NCBI GenBank assembly: GCA_027946365.1
Contig: JAPEUQ010000004.1
Span: 620,001-684,000, forward strand
Reading direction: 5' to 3'
DNA: 64,000 bases
Origin: Kalmusia sp. IMI 367209
Taxonomy: Eukaryota; Ascomycota; Dothideomycetes; Pleosporales; Didymosphaeriaceae
Below are positions 31,683 through 42,787 of this stretch, piece after piece (position 1 is the stretch's first letter; every line of letters begins with the position of its first letter). The notes beneath the pieces are model-generated. The model was not told where the DNA came from. It saw nothing but the letters and a program-made list of their open reading frames with translations, and did not search any database. Both the position numbers and the translations under genes were made by a program.

Positions 31683-33674
31683 TCACCATTGAACCATGGC
31701 ACCAAACCTCGCAGGGTTGACATAATTGAAAATCGTGTTGCACTGAGCTTCCGCTTGCTCTTCGGAGAGCCGGTCCAGGCGACAGTTGCACGCCCCGACA
31801 GAACATCTATAGTCCACGTCACAAGCCTTGATATTCTGGGTCGGAAGTTCCTGCTGGAGCTGAAGAACATCAGGTGCTTCGACCATCACTGCGGCCATGC
31901 CTCCGACGAGATGGAGGTCGATGTGGCAGTGCATAAACCACACGCCGGGGTTGTCGGCTCGAAAGCGTACGAGGAACCAGCCGTTTGGAGGTATGACGAT
32001 GTTGTTGCGCTTCACGGGGATCTTGTAGAGCGAGTCCTCGTTGCCGTCCCAGCTGCCCAAGCCCCGGCCAGCAACCTGAAAGTAATGTCCCTGCATAGCA
32101 ATTAGCGGGTGGGATTCATTGGACTGTTGCAGCGGTACTAACATGTAAATGCATAGGATGTGGCCAGATTTGGGGGTTCTCCATGTAAATTTCGACGACC
32201 TCGTGATGTCGTAACACGTACGGACTTACACCAGGGCCATACGTCGTCCGTTCGAGCGCATTTCTACCAGTTGTAAATGCTGAAAGAAGGGAGGGGACTC
32301 TGGGTTGAGTCCAAGGCTGGATACCGATTGCAGTTCGAGTTCCAATGCCTTCATAGTAGACCTGATTGGTGCGCAGATTGATGCGTTTGGTGACGTTTTT
32401 GAATAAGGGCTCATCGTCCAAAGCTACTAGGGTCGCATCATCAAGGATTCCTTCCGCGGTCCAGTTGAAGTTCAAAAGAGAGGGGACGAAAGATACGCCT
32501 GTTGAATTGTAGCCGCCGAAATTGCCAGTGACATTAGTAGGAATGCCGCTAGGAATGCCACTAGGAGTAAGACTGGTCGTCGCCGTGTCTGAATCTTCAA
32601 GGGCGATATCTCCGATCAGAGCCCTAGTTTCGTCGGACGGTATTGGCCCAGTGAGCATGTCTGTCGCCATCTTGAGTATGTAGTTCGCACCAGCGCCGTA
32701 ATCCGAGTTCCCGACAACAATGACATCGTAGCTCTGACCTGCGCAGATGGCAATTGTGTCGGTGACAGCAGGATGAACTGGTTCACCATCAACAGCAACG
32801 ACCGTGAGGGTGTGGTTGGCAATATGGAATTGACCGCAGACGAGGCCTGCAAAGCTCACAATCCGCACCAAATACCGTTTGTTGCGCTGAAATTGATTAA
32901 TTAGGGACACAGGTTGCACAGCCGATTTGAAAGACGTACCTTGAGTCTGAACTTGGGCGGTTTACGGCTATCATTCAACAAGAAAGCATCGGGTGTAGGA
33001 AGAGAGCCATCGGTGTTATTGGGACTTAAGTAGTCGTGAACAATGAATGGTGATTGTTTGTGCCACCTGCATGGATGAGATAAGTAACTTGATGCTCGTA
33101 ATTACTCACCAGTCTGATATGCTAAGGTATATTTGCTTGTCGATGTTCAAGCTTGCCTCCCACTCCGGGTCGTGGATGATCATTTTCCCTCTTAAGCCGT
33201 CAGGGTACTGGGCTTTTTCGTGGCTGTGCCACCAATGCGTGCCGGCTGGGTAGGCTTTGAAGATGTACTGGAACGATCTGCCTGGATATATGCCGCACTG
33301 TCCAACCCCAGTAGCACCGTCTGCTGCAGATGTCCCGTTTTGGAACATGCCGTGGAAATGGATCGAGGTGGTTTCATTTCCTAGCTCGTTGTATGTATTT
33401 ACTACAATGGTGTCGTTGACGTTTGCTTCGATGGTAGGAGGTCTTACAAAAGTTAGTAGATATATGAGCATGCCAGCGCGTACTTACGGCCATTCGCCAT
33501 TAACGCTGATGACGGGTCTAACAAAGCCATCTGGGGCTGCCTGCGCGGTGTCAGCTAGGATCAATACTTTCTTAATGAACAGCACACCAGTCTCCACCCT
33601 ATATGCCAGTCGTAGGTAACGGTCTTTGCCCATGAGCAGCCTATGAACGCACCCAGCAGTAGGAAATGCAACAT
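31683..33674 (-). CDS. Secreted multicopper oxidase (laccase/ferroxidase family)
   Basis: Six exons (33674-33588, 33540-33488, 33442-33110, 33066-32940, 32886-32143, 32090-31683) give 583 residues; every junction keeps frame and family motifs. The start has a signal peptide (MLHFLLLGAFIGCSWA). All four copper signatures are present: HFHG, HWWHSHE, HPMHLHGH (split by the last intron) and HCHIDLH. The enzyme should oxidise phenols or a metal ion and reduce oxygen to water outside the cell. There is no C-terminal membrane helix, so it is not a classical Fet3 permease partner. In the last motif the residue ten after the copper Cys is Met, not Leu/Phe, as in low-potential enzymes. Several NxT/S sites suggest glycosylation. 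True substrate cannot be told. Confidence 0.9.
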
Positions 33675-35318
33675 GACGTTTTGAGAAGGGTATCTCGAGA
33701 ATAGCGACCAAGGTCTCTACGTGGTGATGCTCGAAATTGAGCAAATTTGAGCGGAGAGGGGTTGAATGCTCTGGACAACACTTACCAGTGCATCTATTGC
33801 GTTGGACTCACCACATGCCACAGCTTGGTAGAAGACGTGAGGAGTCTCTCGTCAACTGACTACAACCGTGGTTGCTACACAAAATGTGGGTCACAGGTAC
33901 CGCAGACGAGACACAGTTCCACAACGTCCCAACGAATGGCTCCTAAGATGCTCTCATTGAGAGAAGGCGATATGGGTGTCGACTGATGTCGGCTCACAGC
34001 TAGATTGTGAATAATACAGACATTTTCCATCATGTTCGTAACCGTGCGCGACTATCTACGAAAGATGAAGGTTGGAAGCGCAGCGGTTGGGTTGTTGATG
34101 TGTCAGGAGGAAGCCGTCGCTTAAGGGTGAGCCAATGTGACGGGTGCGCGCAATAACCCCTTTGGGCATGAGTTAGGCCAGAAGCAGTCGCGACGAGAAC
34201 AGCCTATGGCCTCCCTCCAACGCCACACGCATGTCGTACAACACGCAATTTGCTAACGTGTCTTTTGTTGCTACTATTACCGTTGGCCGCGGGTTAGGTT
34301 AGTCCGACCTTGCTTCCACGGAATGCCTGTCAGCCATAGCGGGGTCGATAGTCACGTCGTGTCCCTCATCTTCAACACTTCTCAAAAAAGCACCGTCACA
34401 GAACGCTGTCAAAGCTGGGCTTCGATCCTGCTGAGTATGGCCTTGCCATGGCTGCATTCAGGATATCTGTTTGCTCCCGCAACATTCCACCCGATGTTTG
34501 AGATGCATCGCCAGGTGTGTTCTGTATACAGCGTGATCTCCTTGCTGTGTTGAACATTAATATACTAATCCGAGCCAGGGGAGCTTGTTGCCTTTCACGT
34601 AGCTCGTGATTAATGCGTTCAGCAGCCGGGAACGGCGGAAATGGCTCAACGACGTATTAGAGACTGGTCAACTGCCCGAATGAAACGAGATATACACCAC
34701 TCGTTCCCACAGGTTATCATGAGACAATGCTAGGGCTAAGTATCAGCACTCATTGTAGGCTGAAATATTCCAGGATGGGTTAAACGCAAGTGATTGTCTA
34801 GAAATATTGACTTGTAGCTGTCCAAGGCCATCCAGTTGTATATTTTGTCGCAACAAAGGGTAAGTGAGTTTTAGAAAAACATGCTCGGCTCAGAAATTGT
34901 CGATATTTTCAAAGCGACCACGCGATGGTACTTCATTGGCCATAAATTCTTCCTCTCAGGGGGAGGTGCTCAATCCGGTTACCCCGTCGTCAAAAACGGT
35001 TGTCGCGAACCCTATAGGGCCTAGTTTTTAGCGACCCATGAAGCCACCAGCATCGGTTGAATCTGGATACGAGAGTAAGGCATTAACATACGACGGCAAC
35101 AGCGTCCGGATCGTCTGAGCGAGCTCTGTGGCTGACTGGCAATGCTACTTGGACCTTATCGACTGAATGGTAGCCAGCCACCATAATGAACGCGCTTGCA
35201 AGGTGAGTCGGATCCGAGAACTACTTATTAGCGATGCCTCTGCACCTCAAGGAATGCGGGGTGTCTTCATCACGTCATCCCGGAAGAACGAAGAAACCTC
35301 ACTACTGCCAAATTAAAC
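33675..35318. other. Divergent promoter region
   Basis: 1.6 kb between the multicopper oxidase (minus) and the threonine-rich surface protein (plus). Only short frames without family likeness; nothing recognised. Confidence 0.5.
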
Positions 35319-36834
35319 ATGCACCTCAGTCTTGAACTTGTCATGATAGTGCTGCTTGTACCTTCGGTCATCGCTATTCCTCAGTACAGTGTGGAAATCG
35401 ATCAGTGCAAGAAAACGGTGAGTTACATTTTTAGAACTTTAATTTCGAGACAAAAGTAAATTATCGTTCATGTGCGTAATGTGTGTATTGCAGCGCCACT
35501 GCCCACGACGAGTCTTTAGTACTTTGTCCTAGCACTGTCTCCTACAGCGAAACGAGTTGACTTACACTAACAAGGTGTTCGCCGGTCCAAGCCGTCTGCC
35601 GCCGCATGTTTCTCGCACCGCAGCCGCGAAGTCAGACTGTGATTCCTACCTGAAGAAGACACTCTCCCCTTGCCCAGTGTATGAAATCGCTGCATTTTGT
35701 GGTTTGAGAGATTCTGACAAGCGCAAGCACGAAAACGACAACCAAGATCGCCGTAAAGACAGCCAAACCGGTTACGAAAACCAGTACGAAAACGTCTACG
35801 AAGTCTGTGACATCGACCAAGGCAGTCTTGAAGACGCTGGACCAGACTCTATTTTCAACAGCCAAGCAGACAGTAGTTAAGACGATTAAAAATCCATCAA
35901 CCACTATCACCGACGTCACTGAAGCCTCAACGTCTGAGTCGACCGTCATCAAAACGCTGAGCCTGACAAGTACATACTCCACAGATATCGTGGTGATCAC
36001 ATCTACACTTGTGGTTCACAACAAGCGTAGTGTTCCCACAGATCTCCCACCTCTTACTCGATCCTCCGCTGAGATGGCCAAGATTCTCGGCGCGCGGAGT
36101 CACATAACACAATGTAGGCCCAGCATCCACAGCGCGAAGAAAATTCCTGGTTATGCTTCTGCCTGCCATGGCTCGAAGGACTATTCTTCTGCATGCCATC
36201 AGCTCGGAGCTCGGGAAAAGACGACGACACTGAGAGCCCCCCACTATTTGGAAGACTGTAACAAAGATCAAATCTGTGACTCCGACGATGACCAAGACGT
36301 GTTTGAAGACAACTACAAAGACCATACCTGCGTTCGTGAGTGATATTGTTCGCTGCGTTAGGAGGGTATAGTCTGCACGAGTACTCACATTTTCAATAGA
36401 CTACCAAGCCAACTACGAAGCTCCATAGCACTGTCACAACGGTCACTAACACCAAGACCACAACAGTCACAACCGTGGTGATAATCACCTCCACTATCAA
36501 AACTGTTGTACCTACCACCGCGACCGCCACCACCACGGAAATCGAATACGTGTTAGCCACATCGACTCGAGTCGAAACATCGATCGTCACCTTCACCTCA
36601 CCACCCACAGCATGCACAGTCTTCTCATTGAGAGTCTCCGGCTCGCCGCGAGGTCAATATTTGCAACCCCAAACATGGAAAGATGGCACTTCTCTCGGTT
36701 TCATAGACGATGATTCGTTTTATTATTGCCTTAACGTGGGGTTGTCATCGTTGATATTTGGGACTTCGACTGTTGCGACACAGTATCGTTGTGGTACACC
36801 GTTGACGATTACGACGTTCGATTGCGGTGCTTGA
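35319..36834 (+). CDS. Threonine-rich secreted cell-surface protein, gene model broken or unresolved
   Basis: Exon 1 (35319-35417) encodes a clear signal peptide (LELVMIVLLVPSVIA) and ends at GTGAGT. Further right, Thr/Lys/Val-rich coding sequence appears in frame 2 (about 35720-36240: TKTSTKTSTKSVTSTKAV, then a YASAC..KDYSSAC cysteine pair typical of fungal surface proteins), in frame 0 (about 36226-36335: TIWKTVTKIKSVTPTMTK, ending at GTGAGT) and, after a 64-bp intron, in frame 1 (36400-36834). That last exon ends in a globular tail with VFSLRVSGSPRGQYLQPQ and three more Cys. The frame 2 to 0 change has no plausible intron, so a small indel is likely and the gene may be decaying. Likely role: wall-associated or adhesin-like. 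Confidence 0.45.
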
Positions 36835-38131
36835 GGTGCCATGCGTAATGAAAGAGCGTTCCGATCGGTGGCTATGTCGGTTGCGCAACGAATCTGTATA
36901 TTCTTTACGTTGTTAATCAACTTTTTATCAAGCTGTTGGCCACGATCATATTGACAGGAAAAAGAAAGAAATTCGAAGACGGTCCAAATGCGTGTCACGA
37001 ACCCTAGGGTGATTTGGCCCATGATGACTTCCTATACTTATGTCCTGGTGGTGTAGTATAGTGTAAGGGCTCGTTTAAGTGGAATGAAGAGTTGACAATG
37101 ATCTCGAAAGACAATCTCGGGGTAGGTATACACAGCCCCATCCAACATAAAACAAATTTCGCTAACGATTGCACGAGGCAGACGAGGATTAGACGAGGGT
37201 CGTGCTTACACTGGTGAATCGCATCGCAACGCTAACCTGTTAAGGTAGTACGCTCGCAATCTACCACAGTGTTAAGCCCCTTCGCAGCATTGCTCGCAAC
37301 AAACTTTCTTCATACAGCAATCATTGAACAGAAAATGACAACGCGATGATAACGTATCGCAGTACTAATATAACGCGAATGCAAGATCGACAGTAGGATT
37401 TTCAGCGAATGCTTTTCGCTCAGCTCCGCCTGAAAGTCACCAAAGCTGTTTACATGAACACTACGGAATATCGTAGCCTCAGGCCGCGTGGACATGAGCG
37501 CAAGAGTCGCAGCAACAAGACCCCGCTGCGCATCTCTGCGCTCGTTCGGCCTCGTTCATACGGTCGGTGTTACACGCAGCATAGCAATCTACGGCCGCAA
37601 AGTCGGTGGCCGGAGCCACTCAGCCACTCTCCACGTCTCCACCAAGCTTTCCGCTTCGCCTCATCCTCACCAGGAACAATAGTCTGGGCAAACCCGTCCA
37701 ATCGCAGGCATGCCTATGCGCCACACGTTCCCTTTAGGGCGGACCTTGCGATTTTTGCGAGTGCCGCCTTTTCGCGCGATGGGCGCTGATCACTAGCCAA
37801 GCTTTGGAGATGTAAGCCAGCCCCAAGGATGGTACGAGCTTTCGTCGCGTATCGCACCCGATAAGGACTTTGGGGGCTTTTGGGATGGGAGGTAGGCTGT
37901 TGCGACAAGAATAGGATGATACACCCGACAGGGGTGCTATCTGTGCGCTGGGTTTTGGTACACAAGATATAAGGTATGAGGATGCTCGTTGGATAGACTC
38001 TTTTCAGTACACCATCACACCAGCCTTCGCTTGATCTACACTTCTATTCCTTTCTATCGCTGAAGCATTCGATTTCGAGTAATCCAGTCTGTTTACGTTC
38101 CGACACCTCGGGAAGAGAGAGAATTGAAACC
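36835..38131. other. Intergenic, promoter of RTA1-like gene
   Basis: No gene recognised. The last 150 bp are presumably the leader of the RTA1-like gene. Confidence 0.5.
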
Positions 38132-39217
38132 ATGCCTGAACGCCCCGAACATCTCGACACTTGCACTGCAGTCGGCCCTGGCTGCCCCGTTGAAGCCACT
38201 CTATATGGATACTATCCTTCACTCCCCTGGAATGCATTCTTTGTCGGCTTCTTCGGCCTCTGCTGTGTGCTCAACCTTGGGCTCGGTATTCGATACAAAA
38301 CATGGACATACATGGTTAGTCACAATCCTTCTTTTGCACCTCACAATCTCACAATCCTCAGATTGCTCTATGTCTCGGCTGCGGTGCCGAAGCAGCAGGC
38401 TATATTGGTCGTGTCATGATGCACAATAACCCCTACAACGACATCGGCTTCCAGATCCAGATCTGTCTGCTTATTATCTCGCCGGCGTTCGTCTCTGCAG
38501 GCATATACCTCACGCTTAAGCACTTCACCCTTACATTTGGCGAGTCTTGGTCTAGGCTTCGTCCAGCGTGGTACACGTACATTTTCATCACCGGCGACAT
38601 CATCTCGCTCGTGCTGCAGGGCGCCGGTGGCGGTTTGGCTGCGACCGCCGACAATGGCACTAGCACTCAAGATCTCGGTACTAATTTGATGATTGCGGGT
38701 GTCATCTTCCAAGTCGTCATTCTGTCGATTTTCGGGTACTTGCTCGCTGAGTACACGCTCCGCACTTACCGCCGGCGCGACAAGCTCTCCATGGCCGCCA
38801 CCGAGATCCTGATATCTACTAAATTCCGCTGCTTCGTTGCAGGTGTGCTTGTCGCGTACCTTGCTATCTTCACGCGATGCGTGTACCGTATCCCTGAACT
38901 CACTGGTGGTTGGGGCAACGAGCTTATGAGGAACGAGCCTGAGTTCAGTAAGTCCACCCTACATTCAGCATCTGAACTCTTAGAGTCGAAAAAAGGATAT
39001 CTGCTAACGGAGCAATTTAGTCGCGCTTGAAGGCGTCATGATCACGCTTGCCGTTTTCACGCTTACCATCTTCCATCCGGGCTACTGCTTCCCCGTCCTC
39101 GCGAAGGGCCAAGCGGCCAAGTATGCGAGCATTGGTCGCAAAGACCTCGACGCAGAGAGTTCGGTGGAAATGATTCCTCAGCATAACACGGCTTATGAGC
39201 CGTATCGTGAGGCATAG
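38132..39217 (+). CDS. RTA1-like seven-helix membrane protein
   Basis: Three exons (38132-38314, 38362-38947, 39021-39217) encode 321 residues. The product has seven hydrophobic helices and the family pattern of RTA1-like proteins: a Cys-containing extracellular start (CTAVGPGCPVEATLYGYYPSLPWN), GCGAEAAGYIGRVMMHNNPY, a QICLLIISPAFVSAGIYLTL helix, FITGDIISLVLQGAGGG, and FRCFVAGVLVAYLAIFTRCVYRIPEL..GG, then GVMITLAVFTLTIFHPGYCFP. Members (yeast RTA1, RSB1, PUG1) affect lipid translocation and tolerance to sterol-targeting compounds; the precise transport activity is not proven. Introns are GTTAGT..CAG and GTAAGT..TAG. The tail is short and hydrophilic, probably cytoplasmic. Confidence 0.92.
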
Positions 39218-40272
39218 TCGTTTCTAAGATTTCTTTGAGATGGATAATATACCACCGCTAGAGACGTCTCGGATACCTACCAATACATAATGGGCGCATT
39301 ATGGTCTGCAAATTAGCAGCAACCTAGATTTTTTTATTTCACCTTACGAAGACGCGATAGCGCGATGGGTAACGGAGTTATTGGGTCGGGGTTAGACGGG
39401 GATTAAGATTCATTGACGGAGGTTTTCCAGTCAATGCATGCAAGGACAGTATCAAATTACTATGGAAATTTTATACGCTTCGTACACTATACTTGGTTCG
39501 ATGATATGGTTGATACTTAATCAAGCTCGTACATTACTACATTAGGCATTAGTTGCGAAAGGAAGCGATACCAAAGGATCAAGGTGGGAAAATCAGGGGC
39601 TCGTACAACAAATGAAGTTAAGGATCAAAAATCAGTTCATTTTTTGGCTATCGGCGCATAGCCACCATTTTCAGCGCTTCATTAACGTCGCCTATATTCC
39701 ATCTTTGAAAACCACAAAGATCCTTTCTGACCAGTCACTCTACACCCAATACCCAATCCACCACGTACTCAGCAAAACCTCTCCTGGCATTGCTTTGTTT
39801 GCTCGCACCATCGAAATGATCACCAGCTACAATAGCTTGCCGTTGGAGTCGCGTGGCATATCATCCCCGACTCATTCTAGTAATATCTAACCCTTATCAA
39901 TATTCGCATCTTCAATAGAGTCTTCTGAAACACTGAAATGAGTAGATGGCCAGTCCCATGAAGCTCACGGACAATTGCAGGGATTCCACAAACTTTGCGA
40001 ATGAAAGGCTCAGTGTCGGGGCTAAATGCTTTTTAACTAAGGCATTAGGGTGTGCTAGGCTGGGGAGGTGAGATAGATAGGTCTAATAGAAAACTTATAG
40101 GGATTAAAATCAACACCTTATAGTACCTTTGCAATTTTGTTTGAGACACTTTGTGAAGAAATTTAGATACTCAGCGTCGGCTCGCTTCTACGGTCGCTTC
40201 TACGGTCGCTTCTACGGTCGCTTCTACGGTCGCTTCATACAAGCGCTGCGTGTACTATGATAAATTTACAAG
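39218..40272. other. Intergenic between convergent genes
   Basis: Contains a 12-bp minisatellite at 40183-40236 close to the 3' end of the FAD oxidase gene. No gene recognised. Confidence 0.5.
40183..40236. repeat. 12-bp minisatellite, 4.5 perfect copies
   Basis: CGCTTCTACGGT repeats without error at 40183, 40195, 40207 and 40219, followed by a half unit. Perfect identity means recent expansion. It is 36 bp beyond the stop codon of the minus-strand oxidase. Confidence 0.92.
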
Positions 40273-42292
40273 TCACCGGAGTTCAGAACGCGCAGCTAGA
40301 TGTCCATCTTCCCCCCGCCTTGAATAGGTCTCTGCAGCGCACAGCCTCCCACTGGCCTCCTCCACAAGCGCCTCGCTCCCCACGCACCTTCGGCACCACA
40401 ACACATTCTCCGGGTCATATTTCTCCTTCGCCTCTTTCAATCGCTCATAGTTTTCTCCAAAGAATGCATGTTGCCATTCGGGCTCATAACTATCCGGCTC
40501 ATTGAAATACGCGCCCGTTTCAGGTGAGAGGTCGCGCAATTTCTGTACTTTAGAAGTTACGTCGCGGTAAACGGAGTCTATCACAGGCTGTGCGATACCG
40601 TCTGGCCAACCTTCCACAACGATGAAATGCGTGAGCGTATTGCGCCAGACGGGGTTCATGGAGATGGCGGAGGGATAGTAGGATGGTGTGTCGGGCGAGG
40701 CTATCATGTGGCCAAGGAGACTTGGGTTGTAGACGACGCCCTATTATTTTTAGCTTCTGATGATATACTGCGAGTCACCAGACGAATGGTGGAGACTTAC
40801 ATTGGGTTTTGACACGTTCAAACTCGGTCCGATTCCTGCGAATACTTTCGCAGTCGAACTCGCATTCGCGAGACTCTTCGGGCTCAGCAGCCACGATGCA
40901 TATGCCGAGCCGCCACTAGCAACGAGTTCGTTCGTCACGGTACTATATGCTTCTAGAAACGTGTTCGCCTGTGTGATCTCAGCGGAGTATTGGAACAGAT
41001 CGGGCCTGCTTTCAATCTTTTGGACAATCGGTGCGAAAAGCCTCTCCATCGTCCCATTTGGCTTATTGTAGATGCTGAAAAGCCCAATGAAAGCATAGAC
41101 GGGGTAAGAAGGTGGTCCGACGAGAAAATAGTATCCTGACAATCCGCCTTCTTTCAAGCGCTGCATTTCTGCATGGAAAAACCCCATCAAGTCCCAGTAC
41201 TCTGATGTGACATTAAGACCTGTGGTGCTCATCTGGAAGAGGATTTTTGTAGTCTTCGGATCCGGATAGGTCTTGACAATGACTTCGGTGACGACGCCGT
41301 AGGTACCGCCGCCGCCACCTCGTATCGCGAAGAAAAGATCTTTACTTTCGCAAGGGTTCGCAACGAGTATATCTCCAGATGGTGTTACGATAGTGGCTTC
41401 TAGGAGGTTGTCGGCGCCCATGCCGTATGTCGACGAGAGAGGGCCGTGGCCGCCGCCGGTCAGCCATCCTACGATACCAACGTCAGGGTTTGCACCAGTC
41501 ACGAGAATTGAGCCGTGTTTCGACATCGCGACTTGGGCTTCTATCCCAGTAGTTCCTGCAGCTGCGCGGGCTGCGGTGAGAGGCTCGTCCACAGGGCAAT
41601 TCGTTGGCTTAAAAGAGGGTATGTATTCGATGCCACGGAGATTATGTGTCCAGATGCTAAGACTGCCGTAGCCGACGCTCCTGTTTATATTCAGATCAAA
41701 TTGCGGTATTGTATAATGGTATCTGGCACTTACCTGCCAGGATACGAATGACCAGTATTCTTGACCACAATCCTAATATTCTTCGTACCCGCCCACTTCA
41801 ACGCTTCAGCGATTTGCTCCGCTGTCGTAGCCTTGACCGCATAAACAGGGTAGCTGCCAATCGAACAGCCCTTCTCTCCGGCATGGACATCCCCAGTGAC
41901 ACTGGTTCCGTTCGGAAAAATTGGATTACATGAATTGTTTGTCCAGACGGGGTAGTCGATGCTGATTGGGCTTTCGGCGTGCCATGTTGAGTTGAACCAG
42001 TGAGAGCGAACAATTGCACATGCATCTTCGCTATAGTCAGGTTGATCTGGATAGCAGACTGAACCCGGAGGAACTCCGCGGATGAGTGCGCCTGATAGAG
42101 TGCTATTGAGGGATGACCATTCTGCATCGGAGGGCCAGCAATCGCTATCGGGTGTCTACAGATACCAGTTAGCACTACACTGTTTCCTGTACTGGTCTAG
42201 AGCCTGCATACGCATTTGCAGTCGCTGTTTCCGGCAGCGACCAAGACAGACACAGAGGAAAGACACAAGATGAAGGATTTCAAGATTCTCAT
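40273..42292 (-). CDS. Secreted FAD-linked oxidase (berberine-bridge-enzyme family)
   Basis: Four exons (42292-42212, 42155-41734, 41680-40801, 40740-40273) encode 616 residues. Residues 1-20 are a signal peptide (MRILKSFILCLSSVSVLVAA). The FAD-binding PCMH domain shows VVKNTGHSYPGRS, with H163 the usual site of covalent FAD attachment, then GWLTGGGHGPLSSTYGMGADN and AIRGGGGGTYGVV. The C-terminal BBE segment is EPDSYEPEWQHAFFGENYERLKEAKEKYDP. These enzymes oxidise sugars or secondary metabolites and pass electrons to oxygen. Seven or more NxS/T motifs fit secretion. The next gene upstream, in the same direction, is a P450, so a role in the same oxidative pathway is possible but unproven. Confidence 0.92.
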
Positions 42293-42787
42293 TTTAAACG
42301 AATGCTCCCGACGTTTTCTGCTTTACTGGGTTTCAATGTTGAAAAGTTTACCATGATCGACTTCGCAACTTATATCAACGCGACGATCGCATGTCAGCCT
42401 ACAGTTACGTAGATTACGAGGTTGAATTTATAGGCAAATGATGCGATTCGTTTGTTCGTCTAAGCTGTGGAGTCAATCCTCTCGCTAAACTGTTGCGAAC
42501 CGGTCACAGAATCGGCCTAGTTGCAAATGGTGTGAGGCTGTGCAATTGGAAGCTGAGAGCGAGGAATGCGACCATCCACGGCTGCATTTTGTTTCGCAAG
42601 GCACAAAGTCAATCGTAAAGCAGGACATGTTCAGTAAAACGGCTTGTATTGGTGAGGGAATATTCGTATTGGATGCCATTTCACGTAGAAATTGTACATT
42701 AGGGCACTATAAACTTTTGTATTACTAGTATCATCGATTACAAGTCAATCTGCTAACCAAACGGAGGCGTCTCGTCGTTTCGAGTGG
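42293..42787. other. Intergenic, promoter of FAD oxidase
   Basis: Short gap between two tandem minus-strand genes. Nothing recognised. Confidence 0.5.

Noticed and set aside
40183..40236. CRISPR-like array
   Set aside because: Repeats are directly adjacent without spacers, and the genome is eukaryotic.
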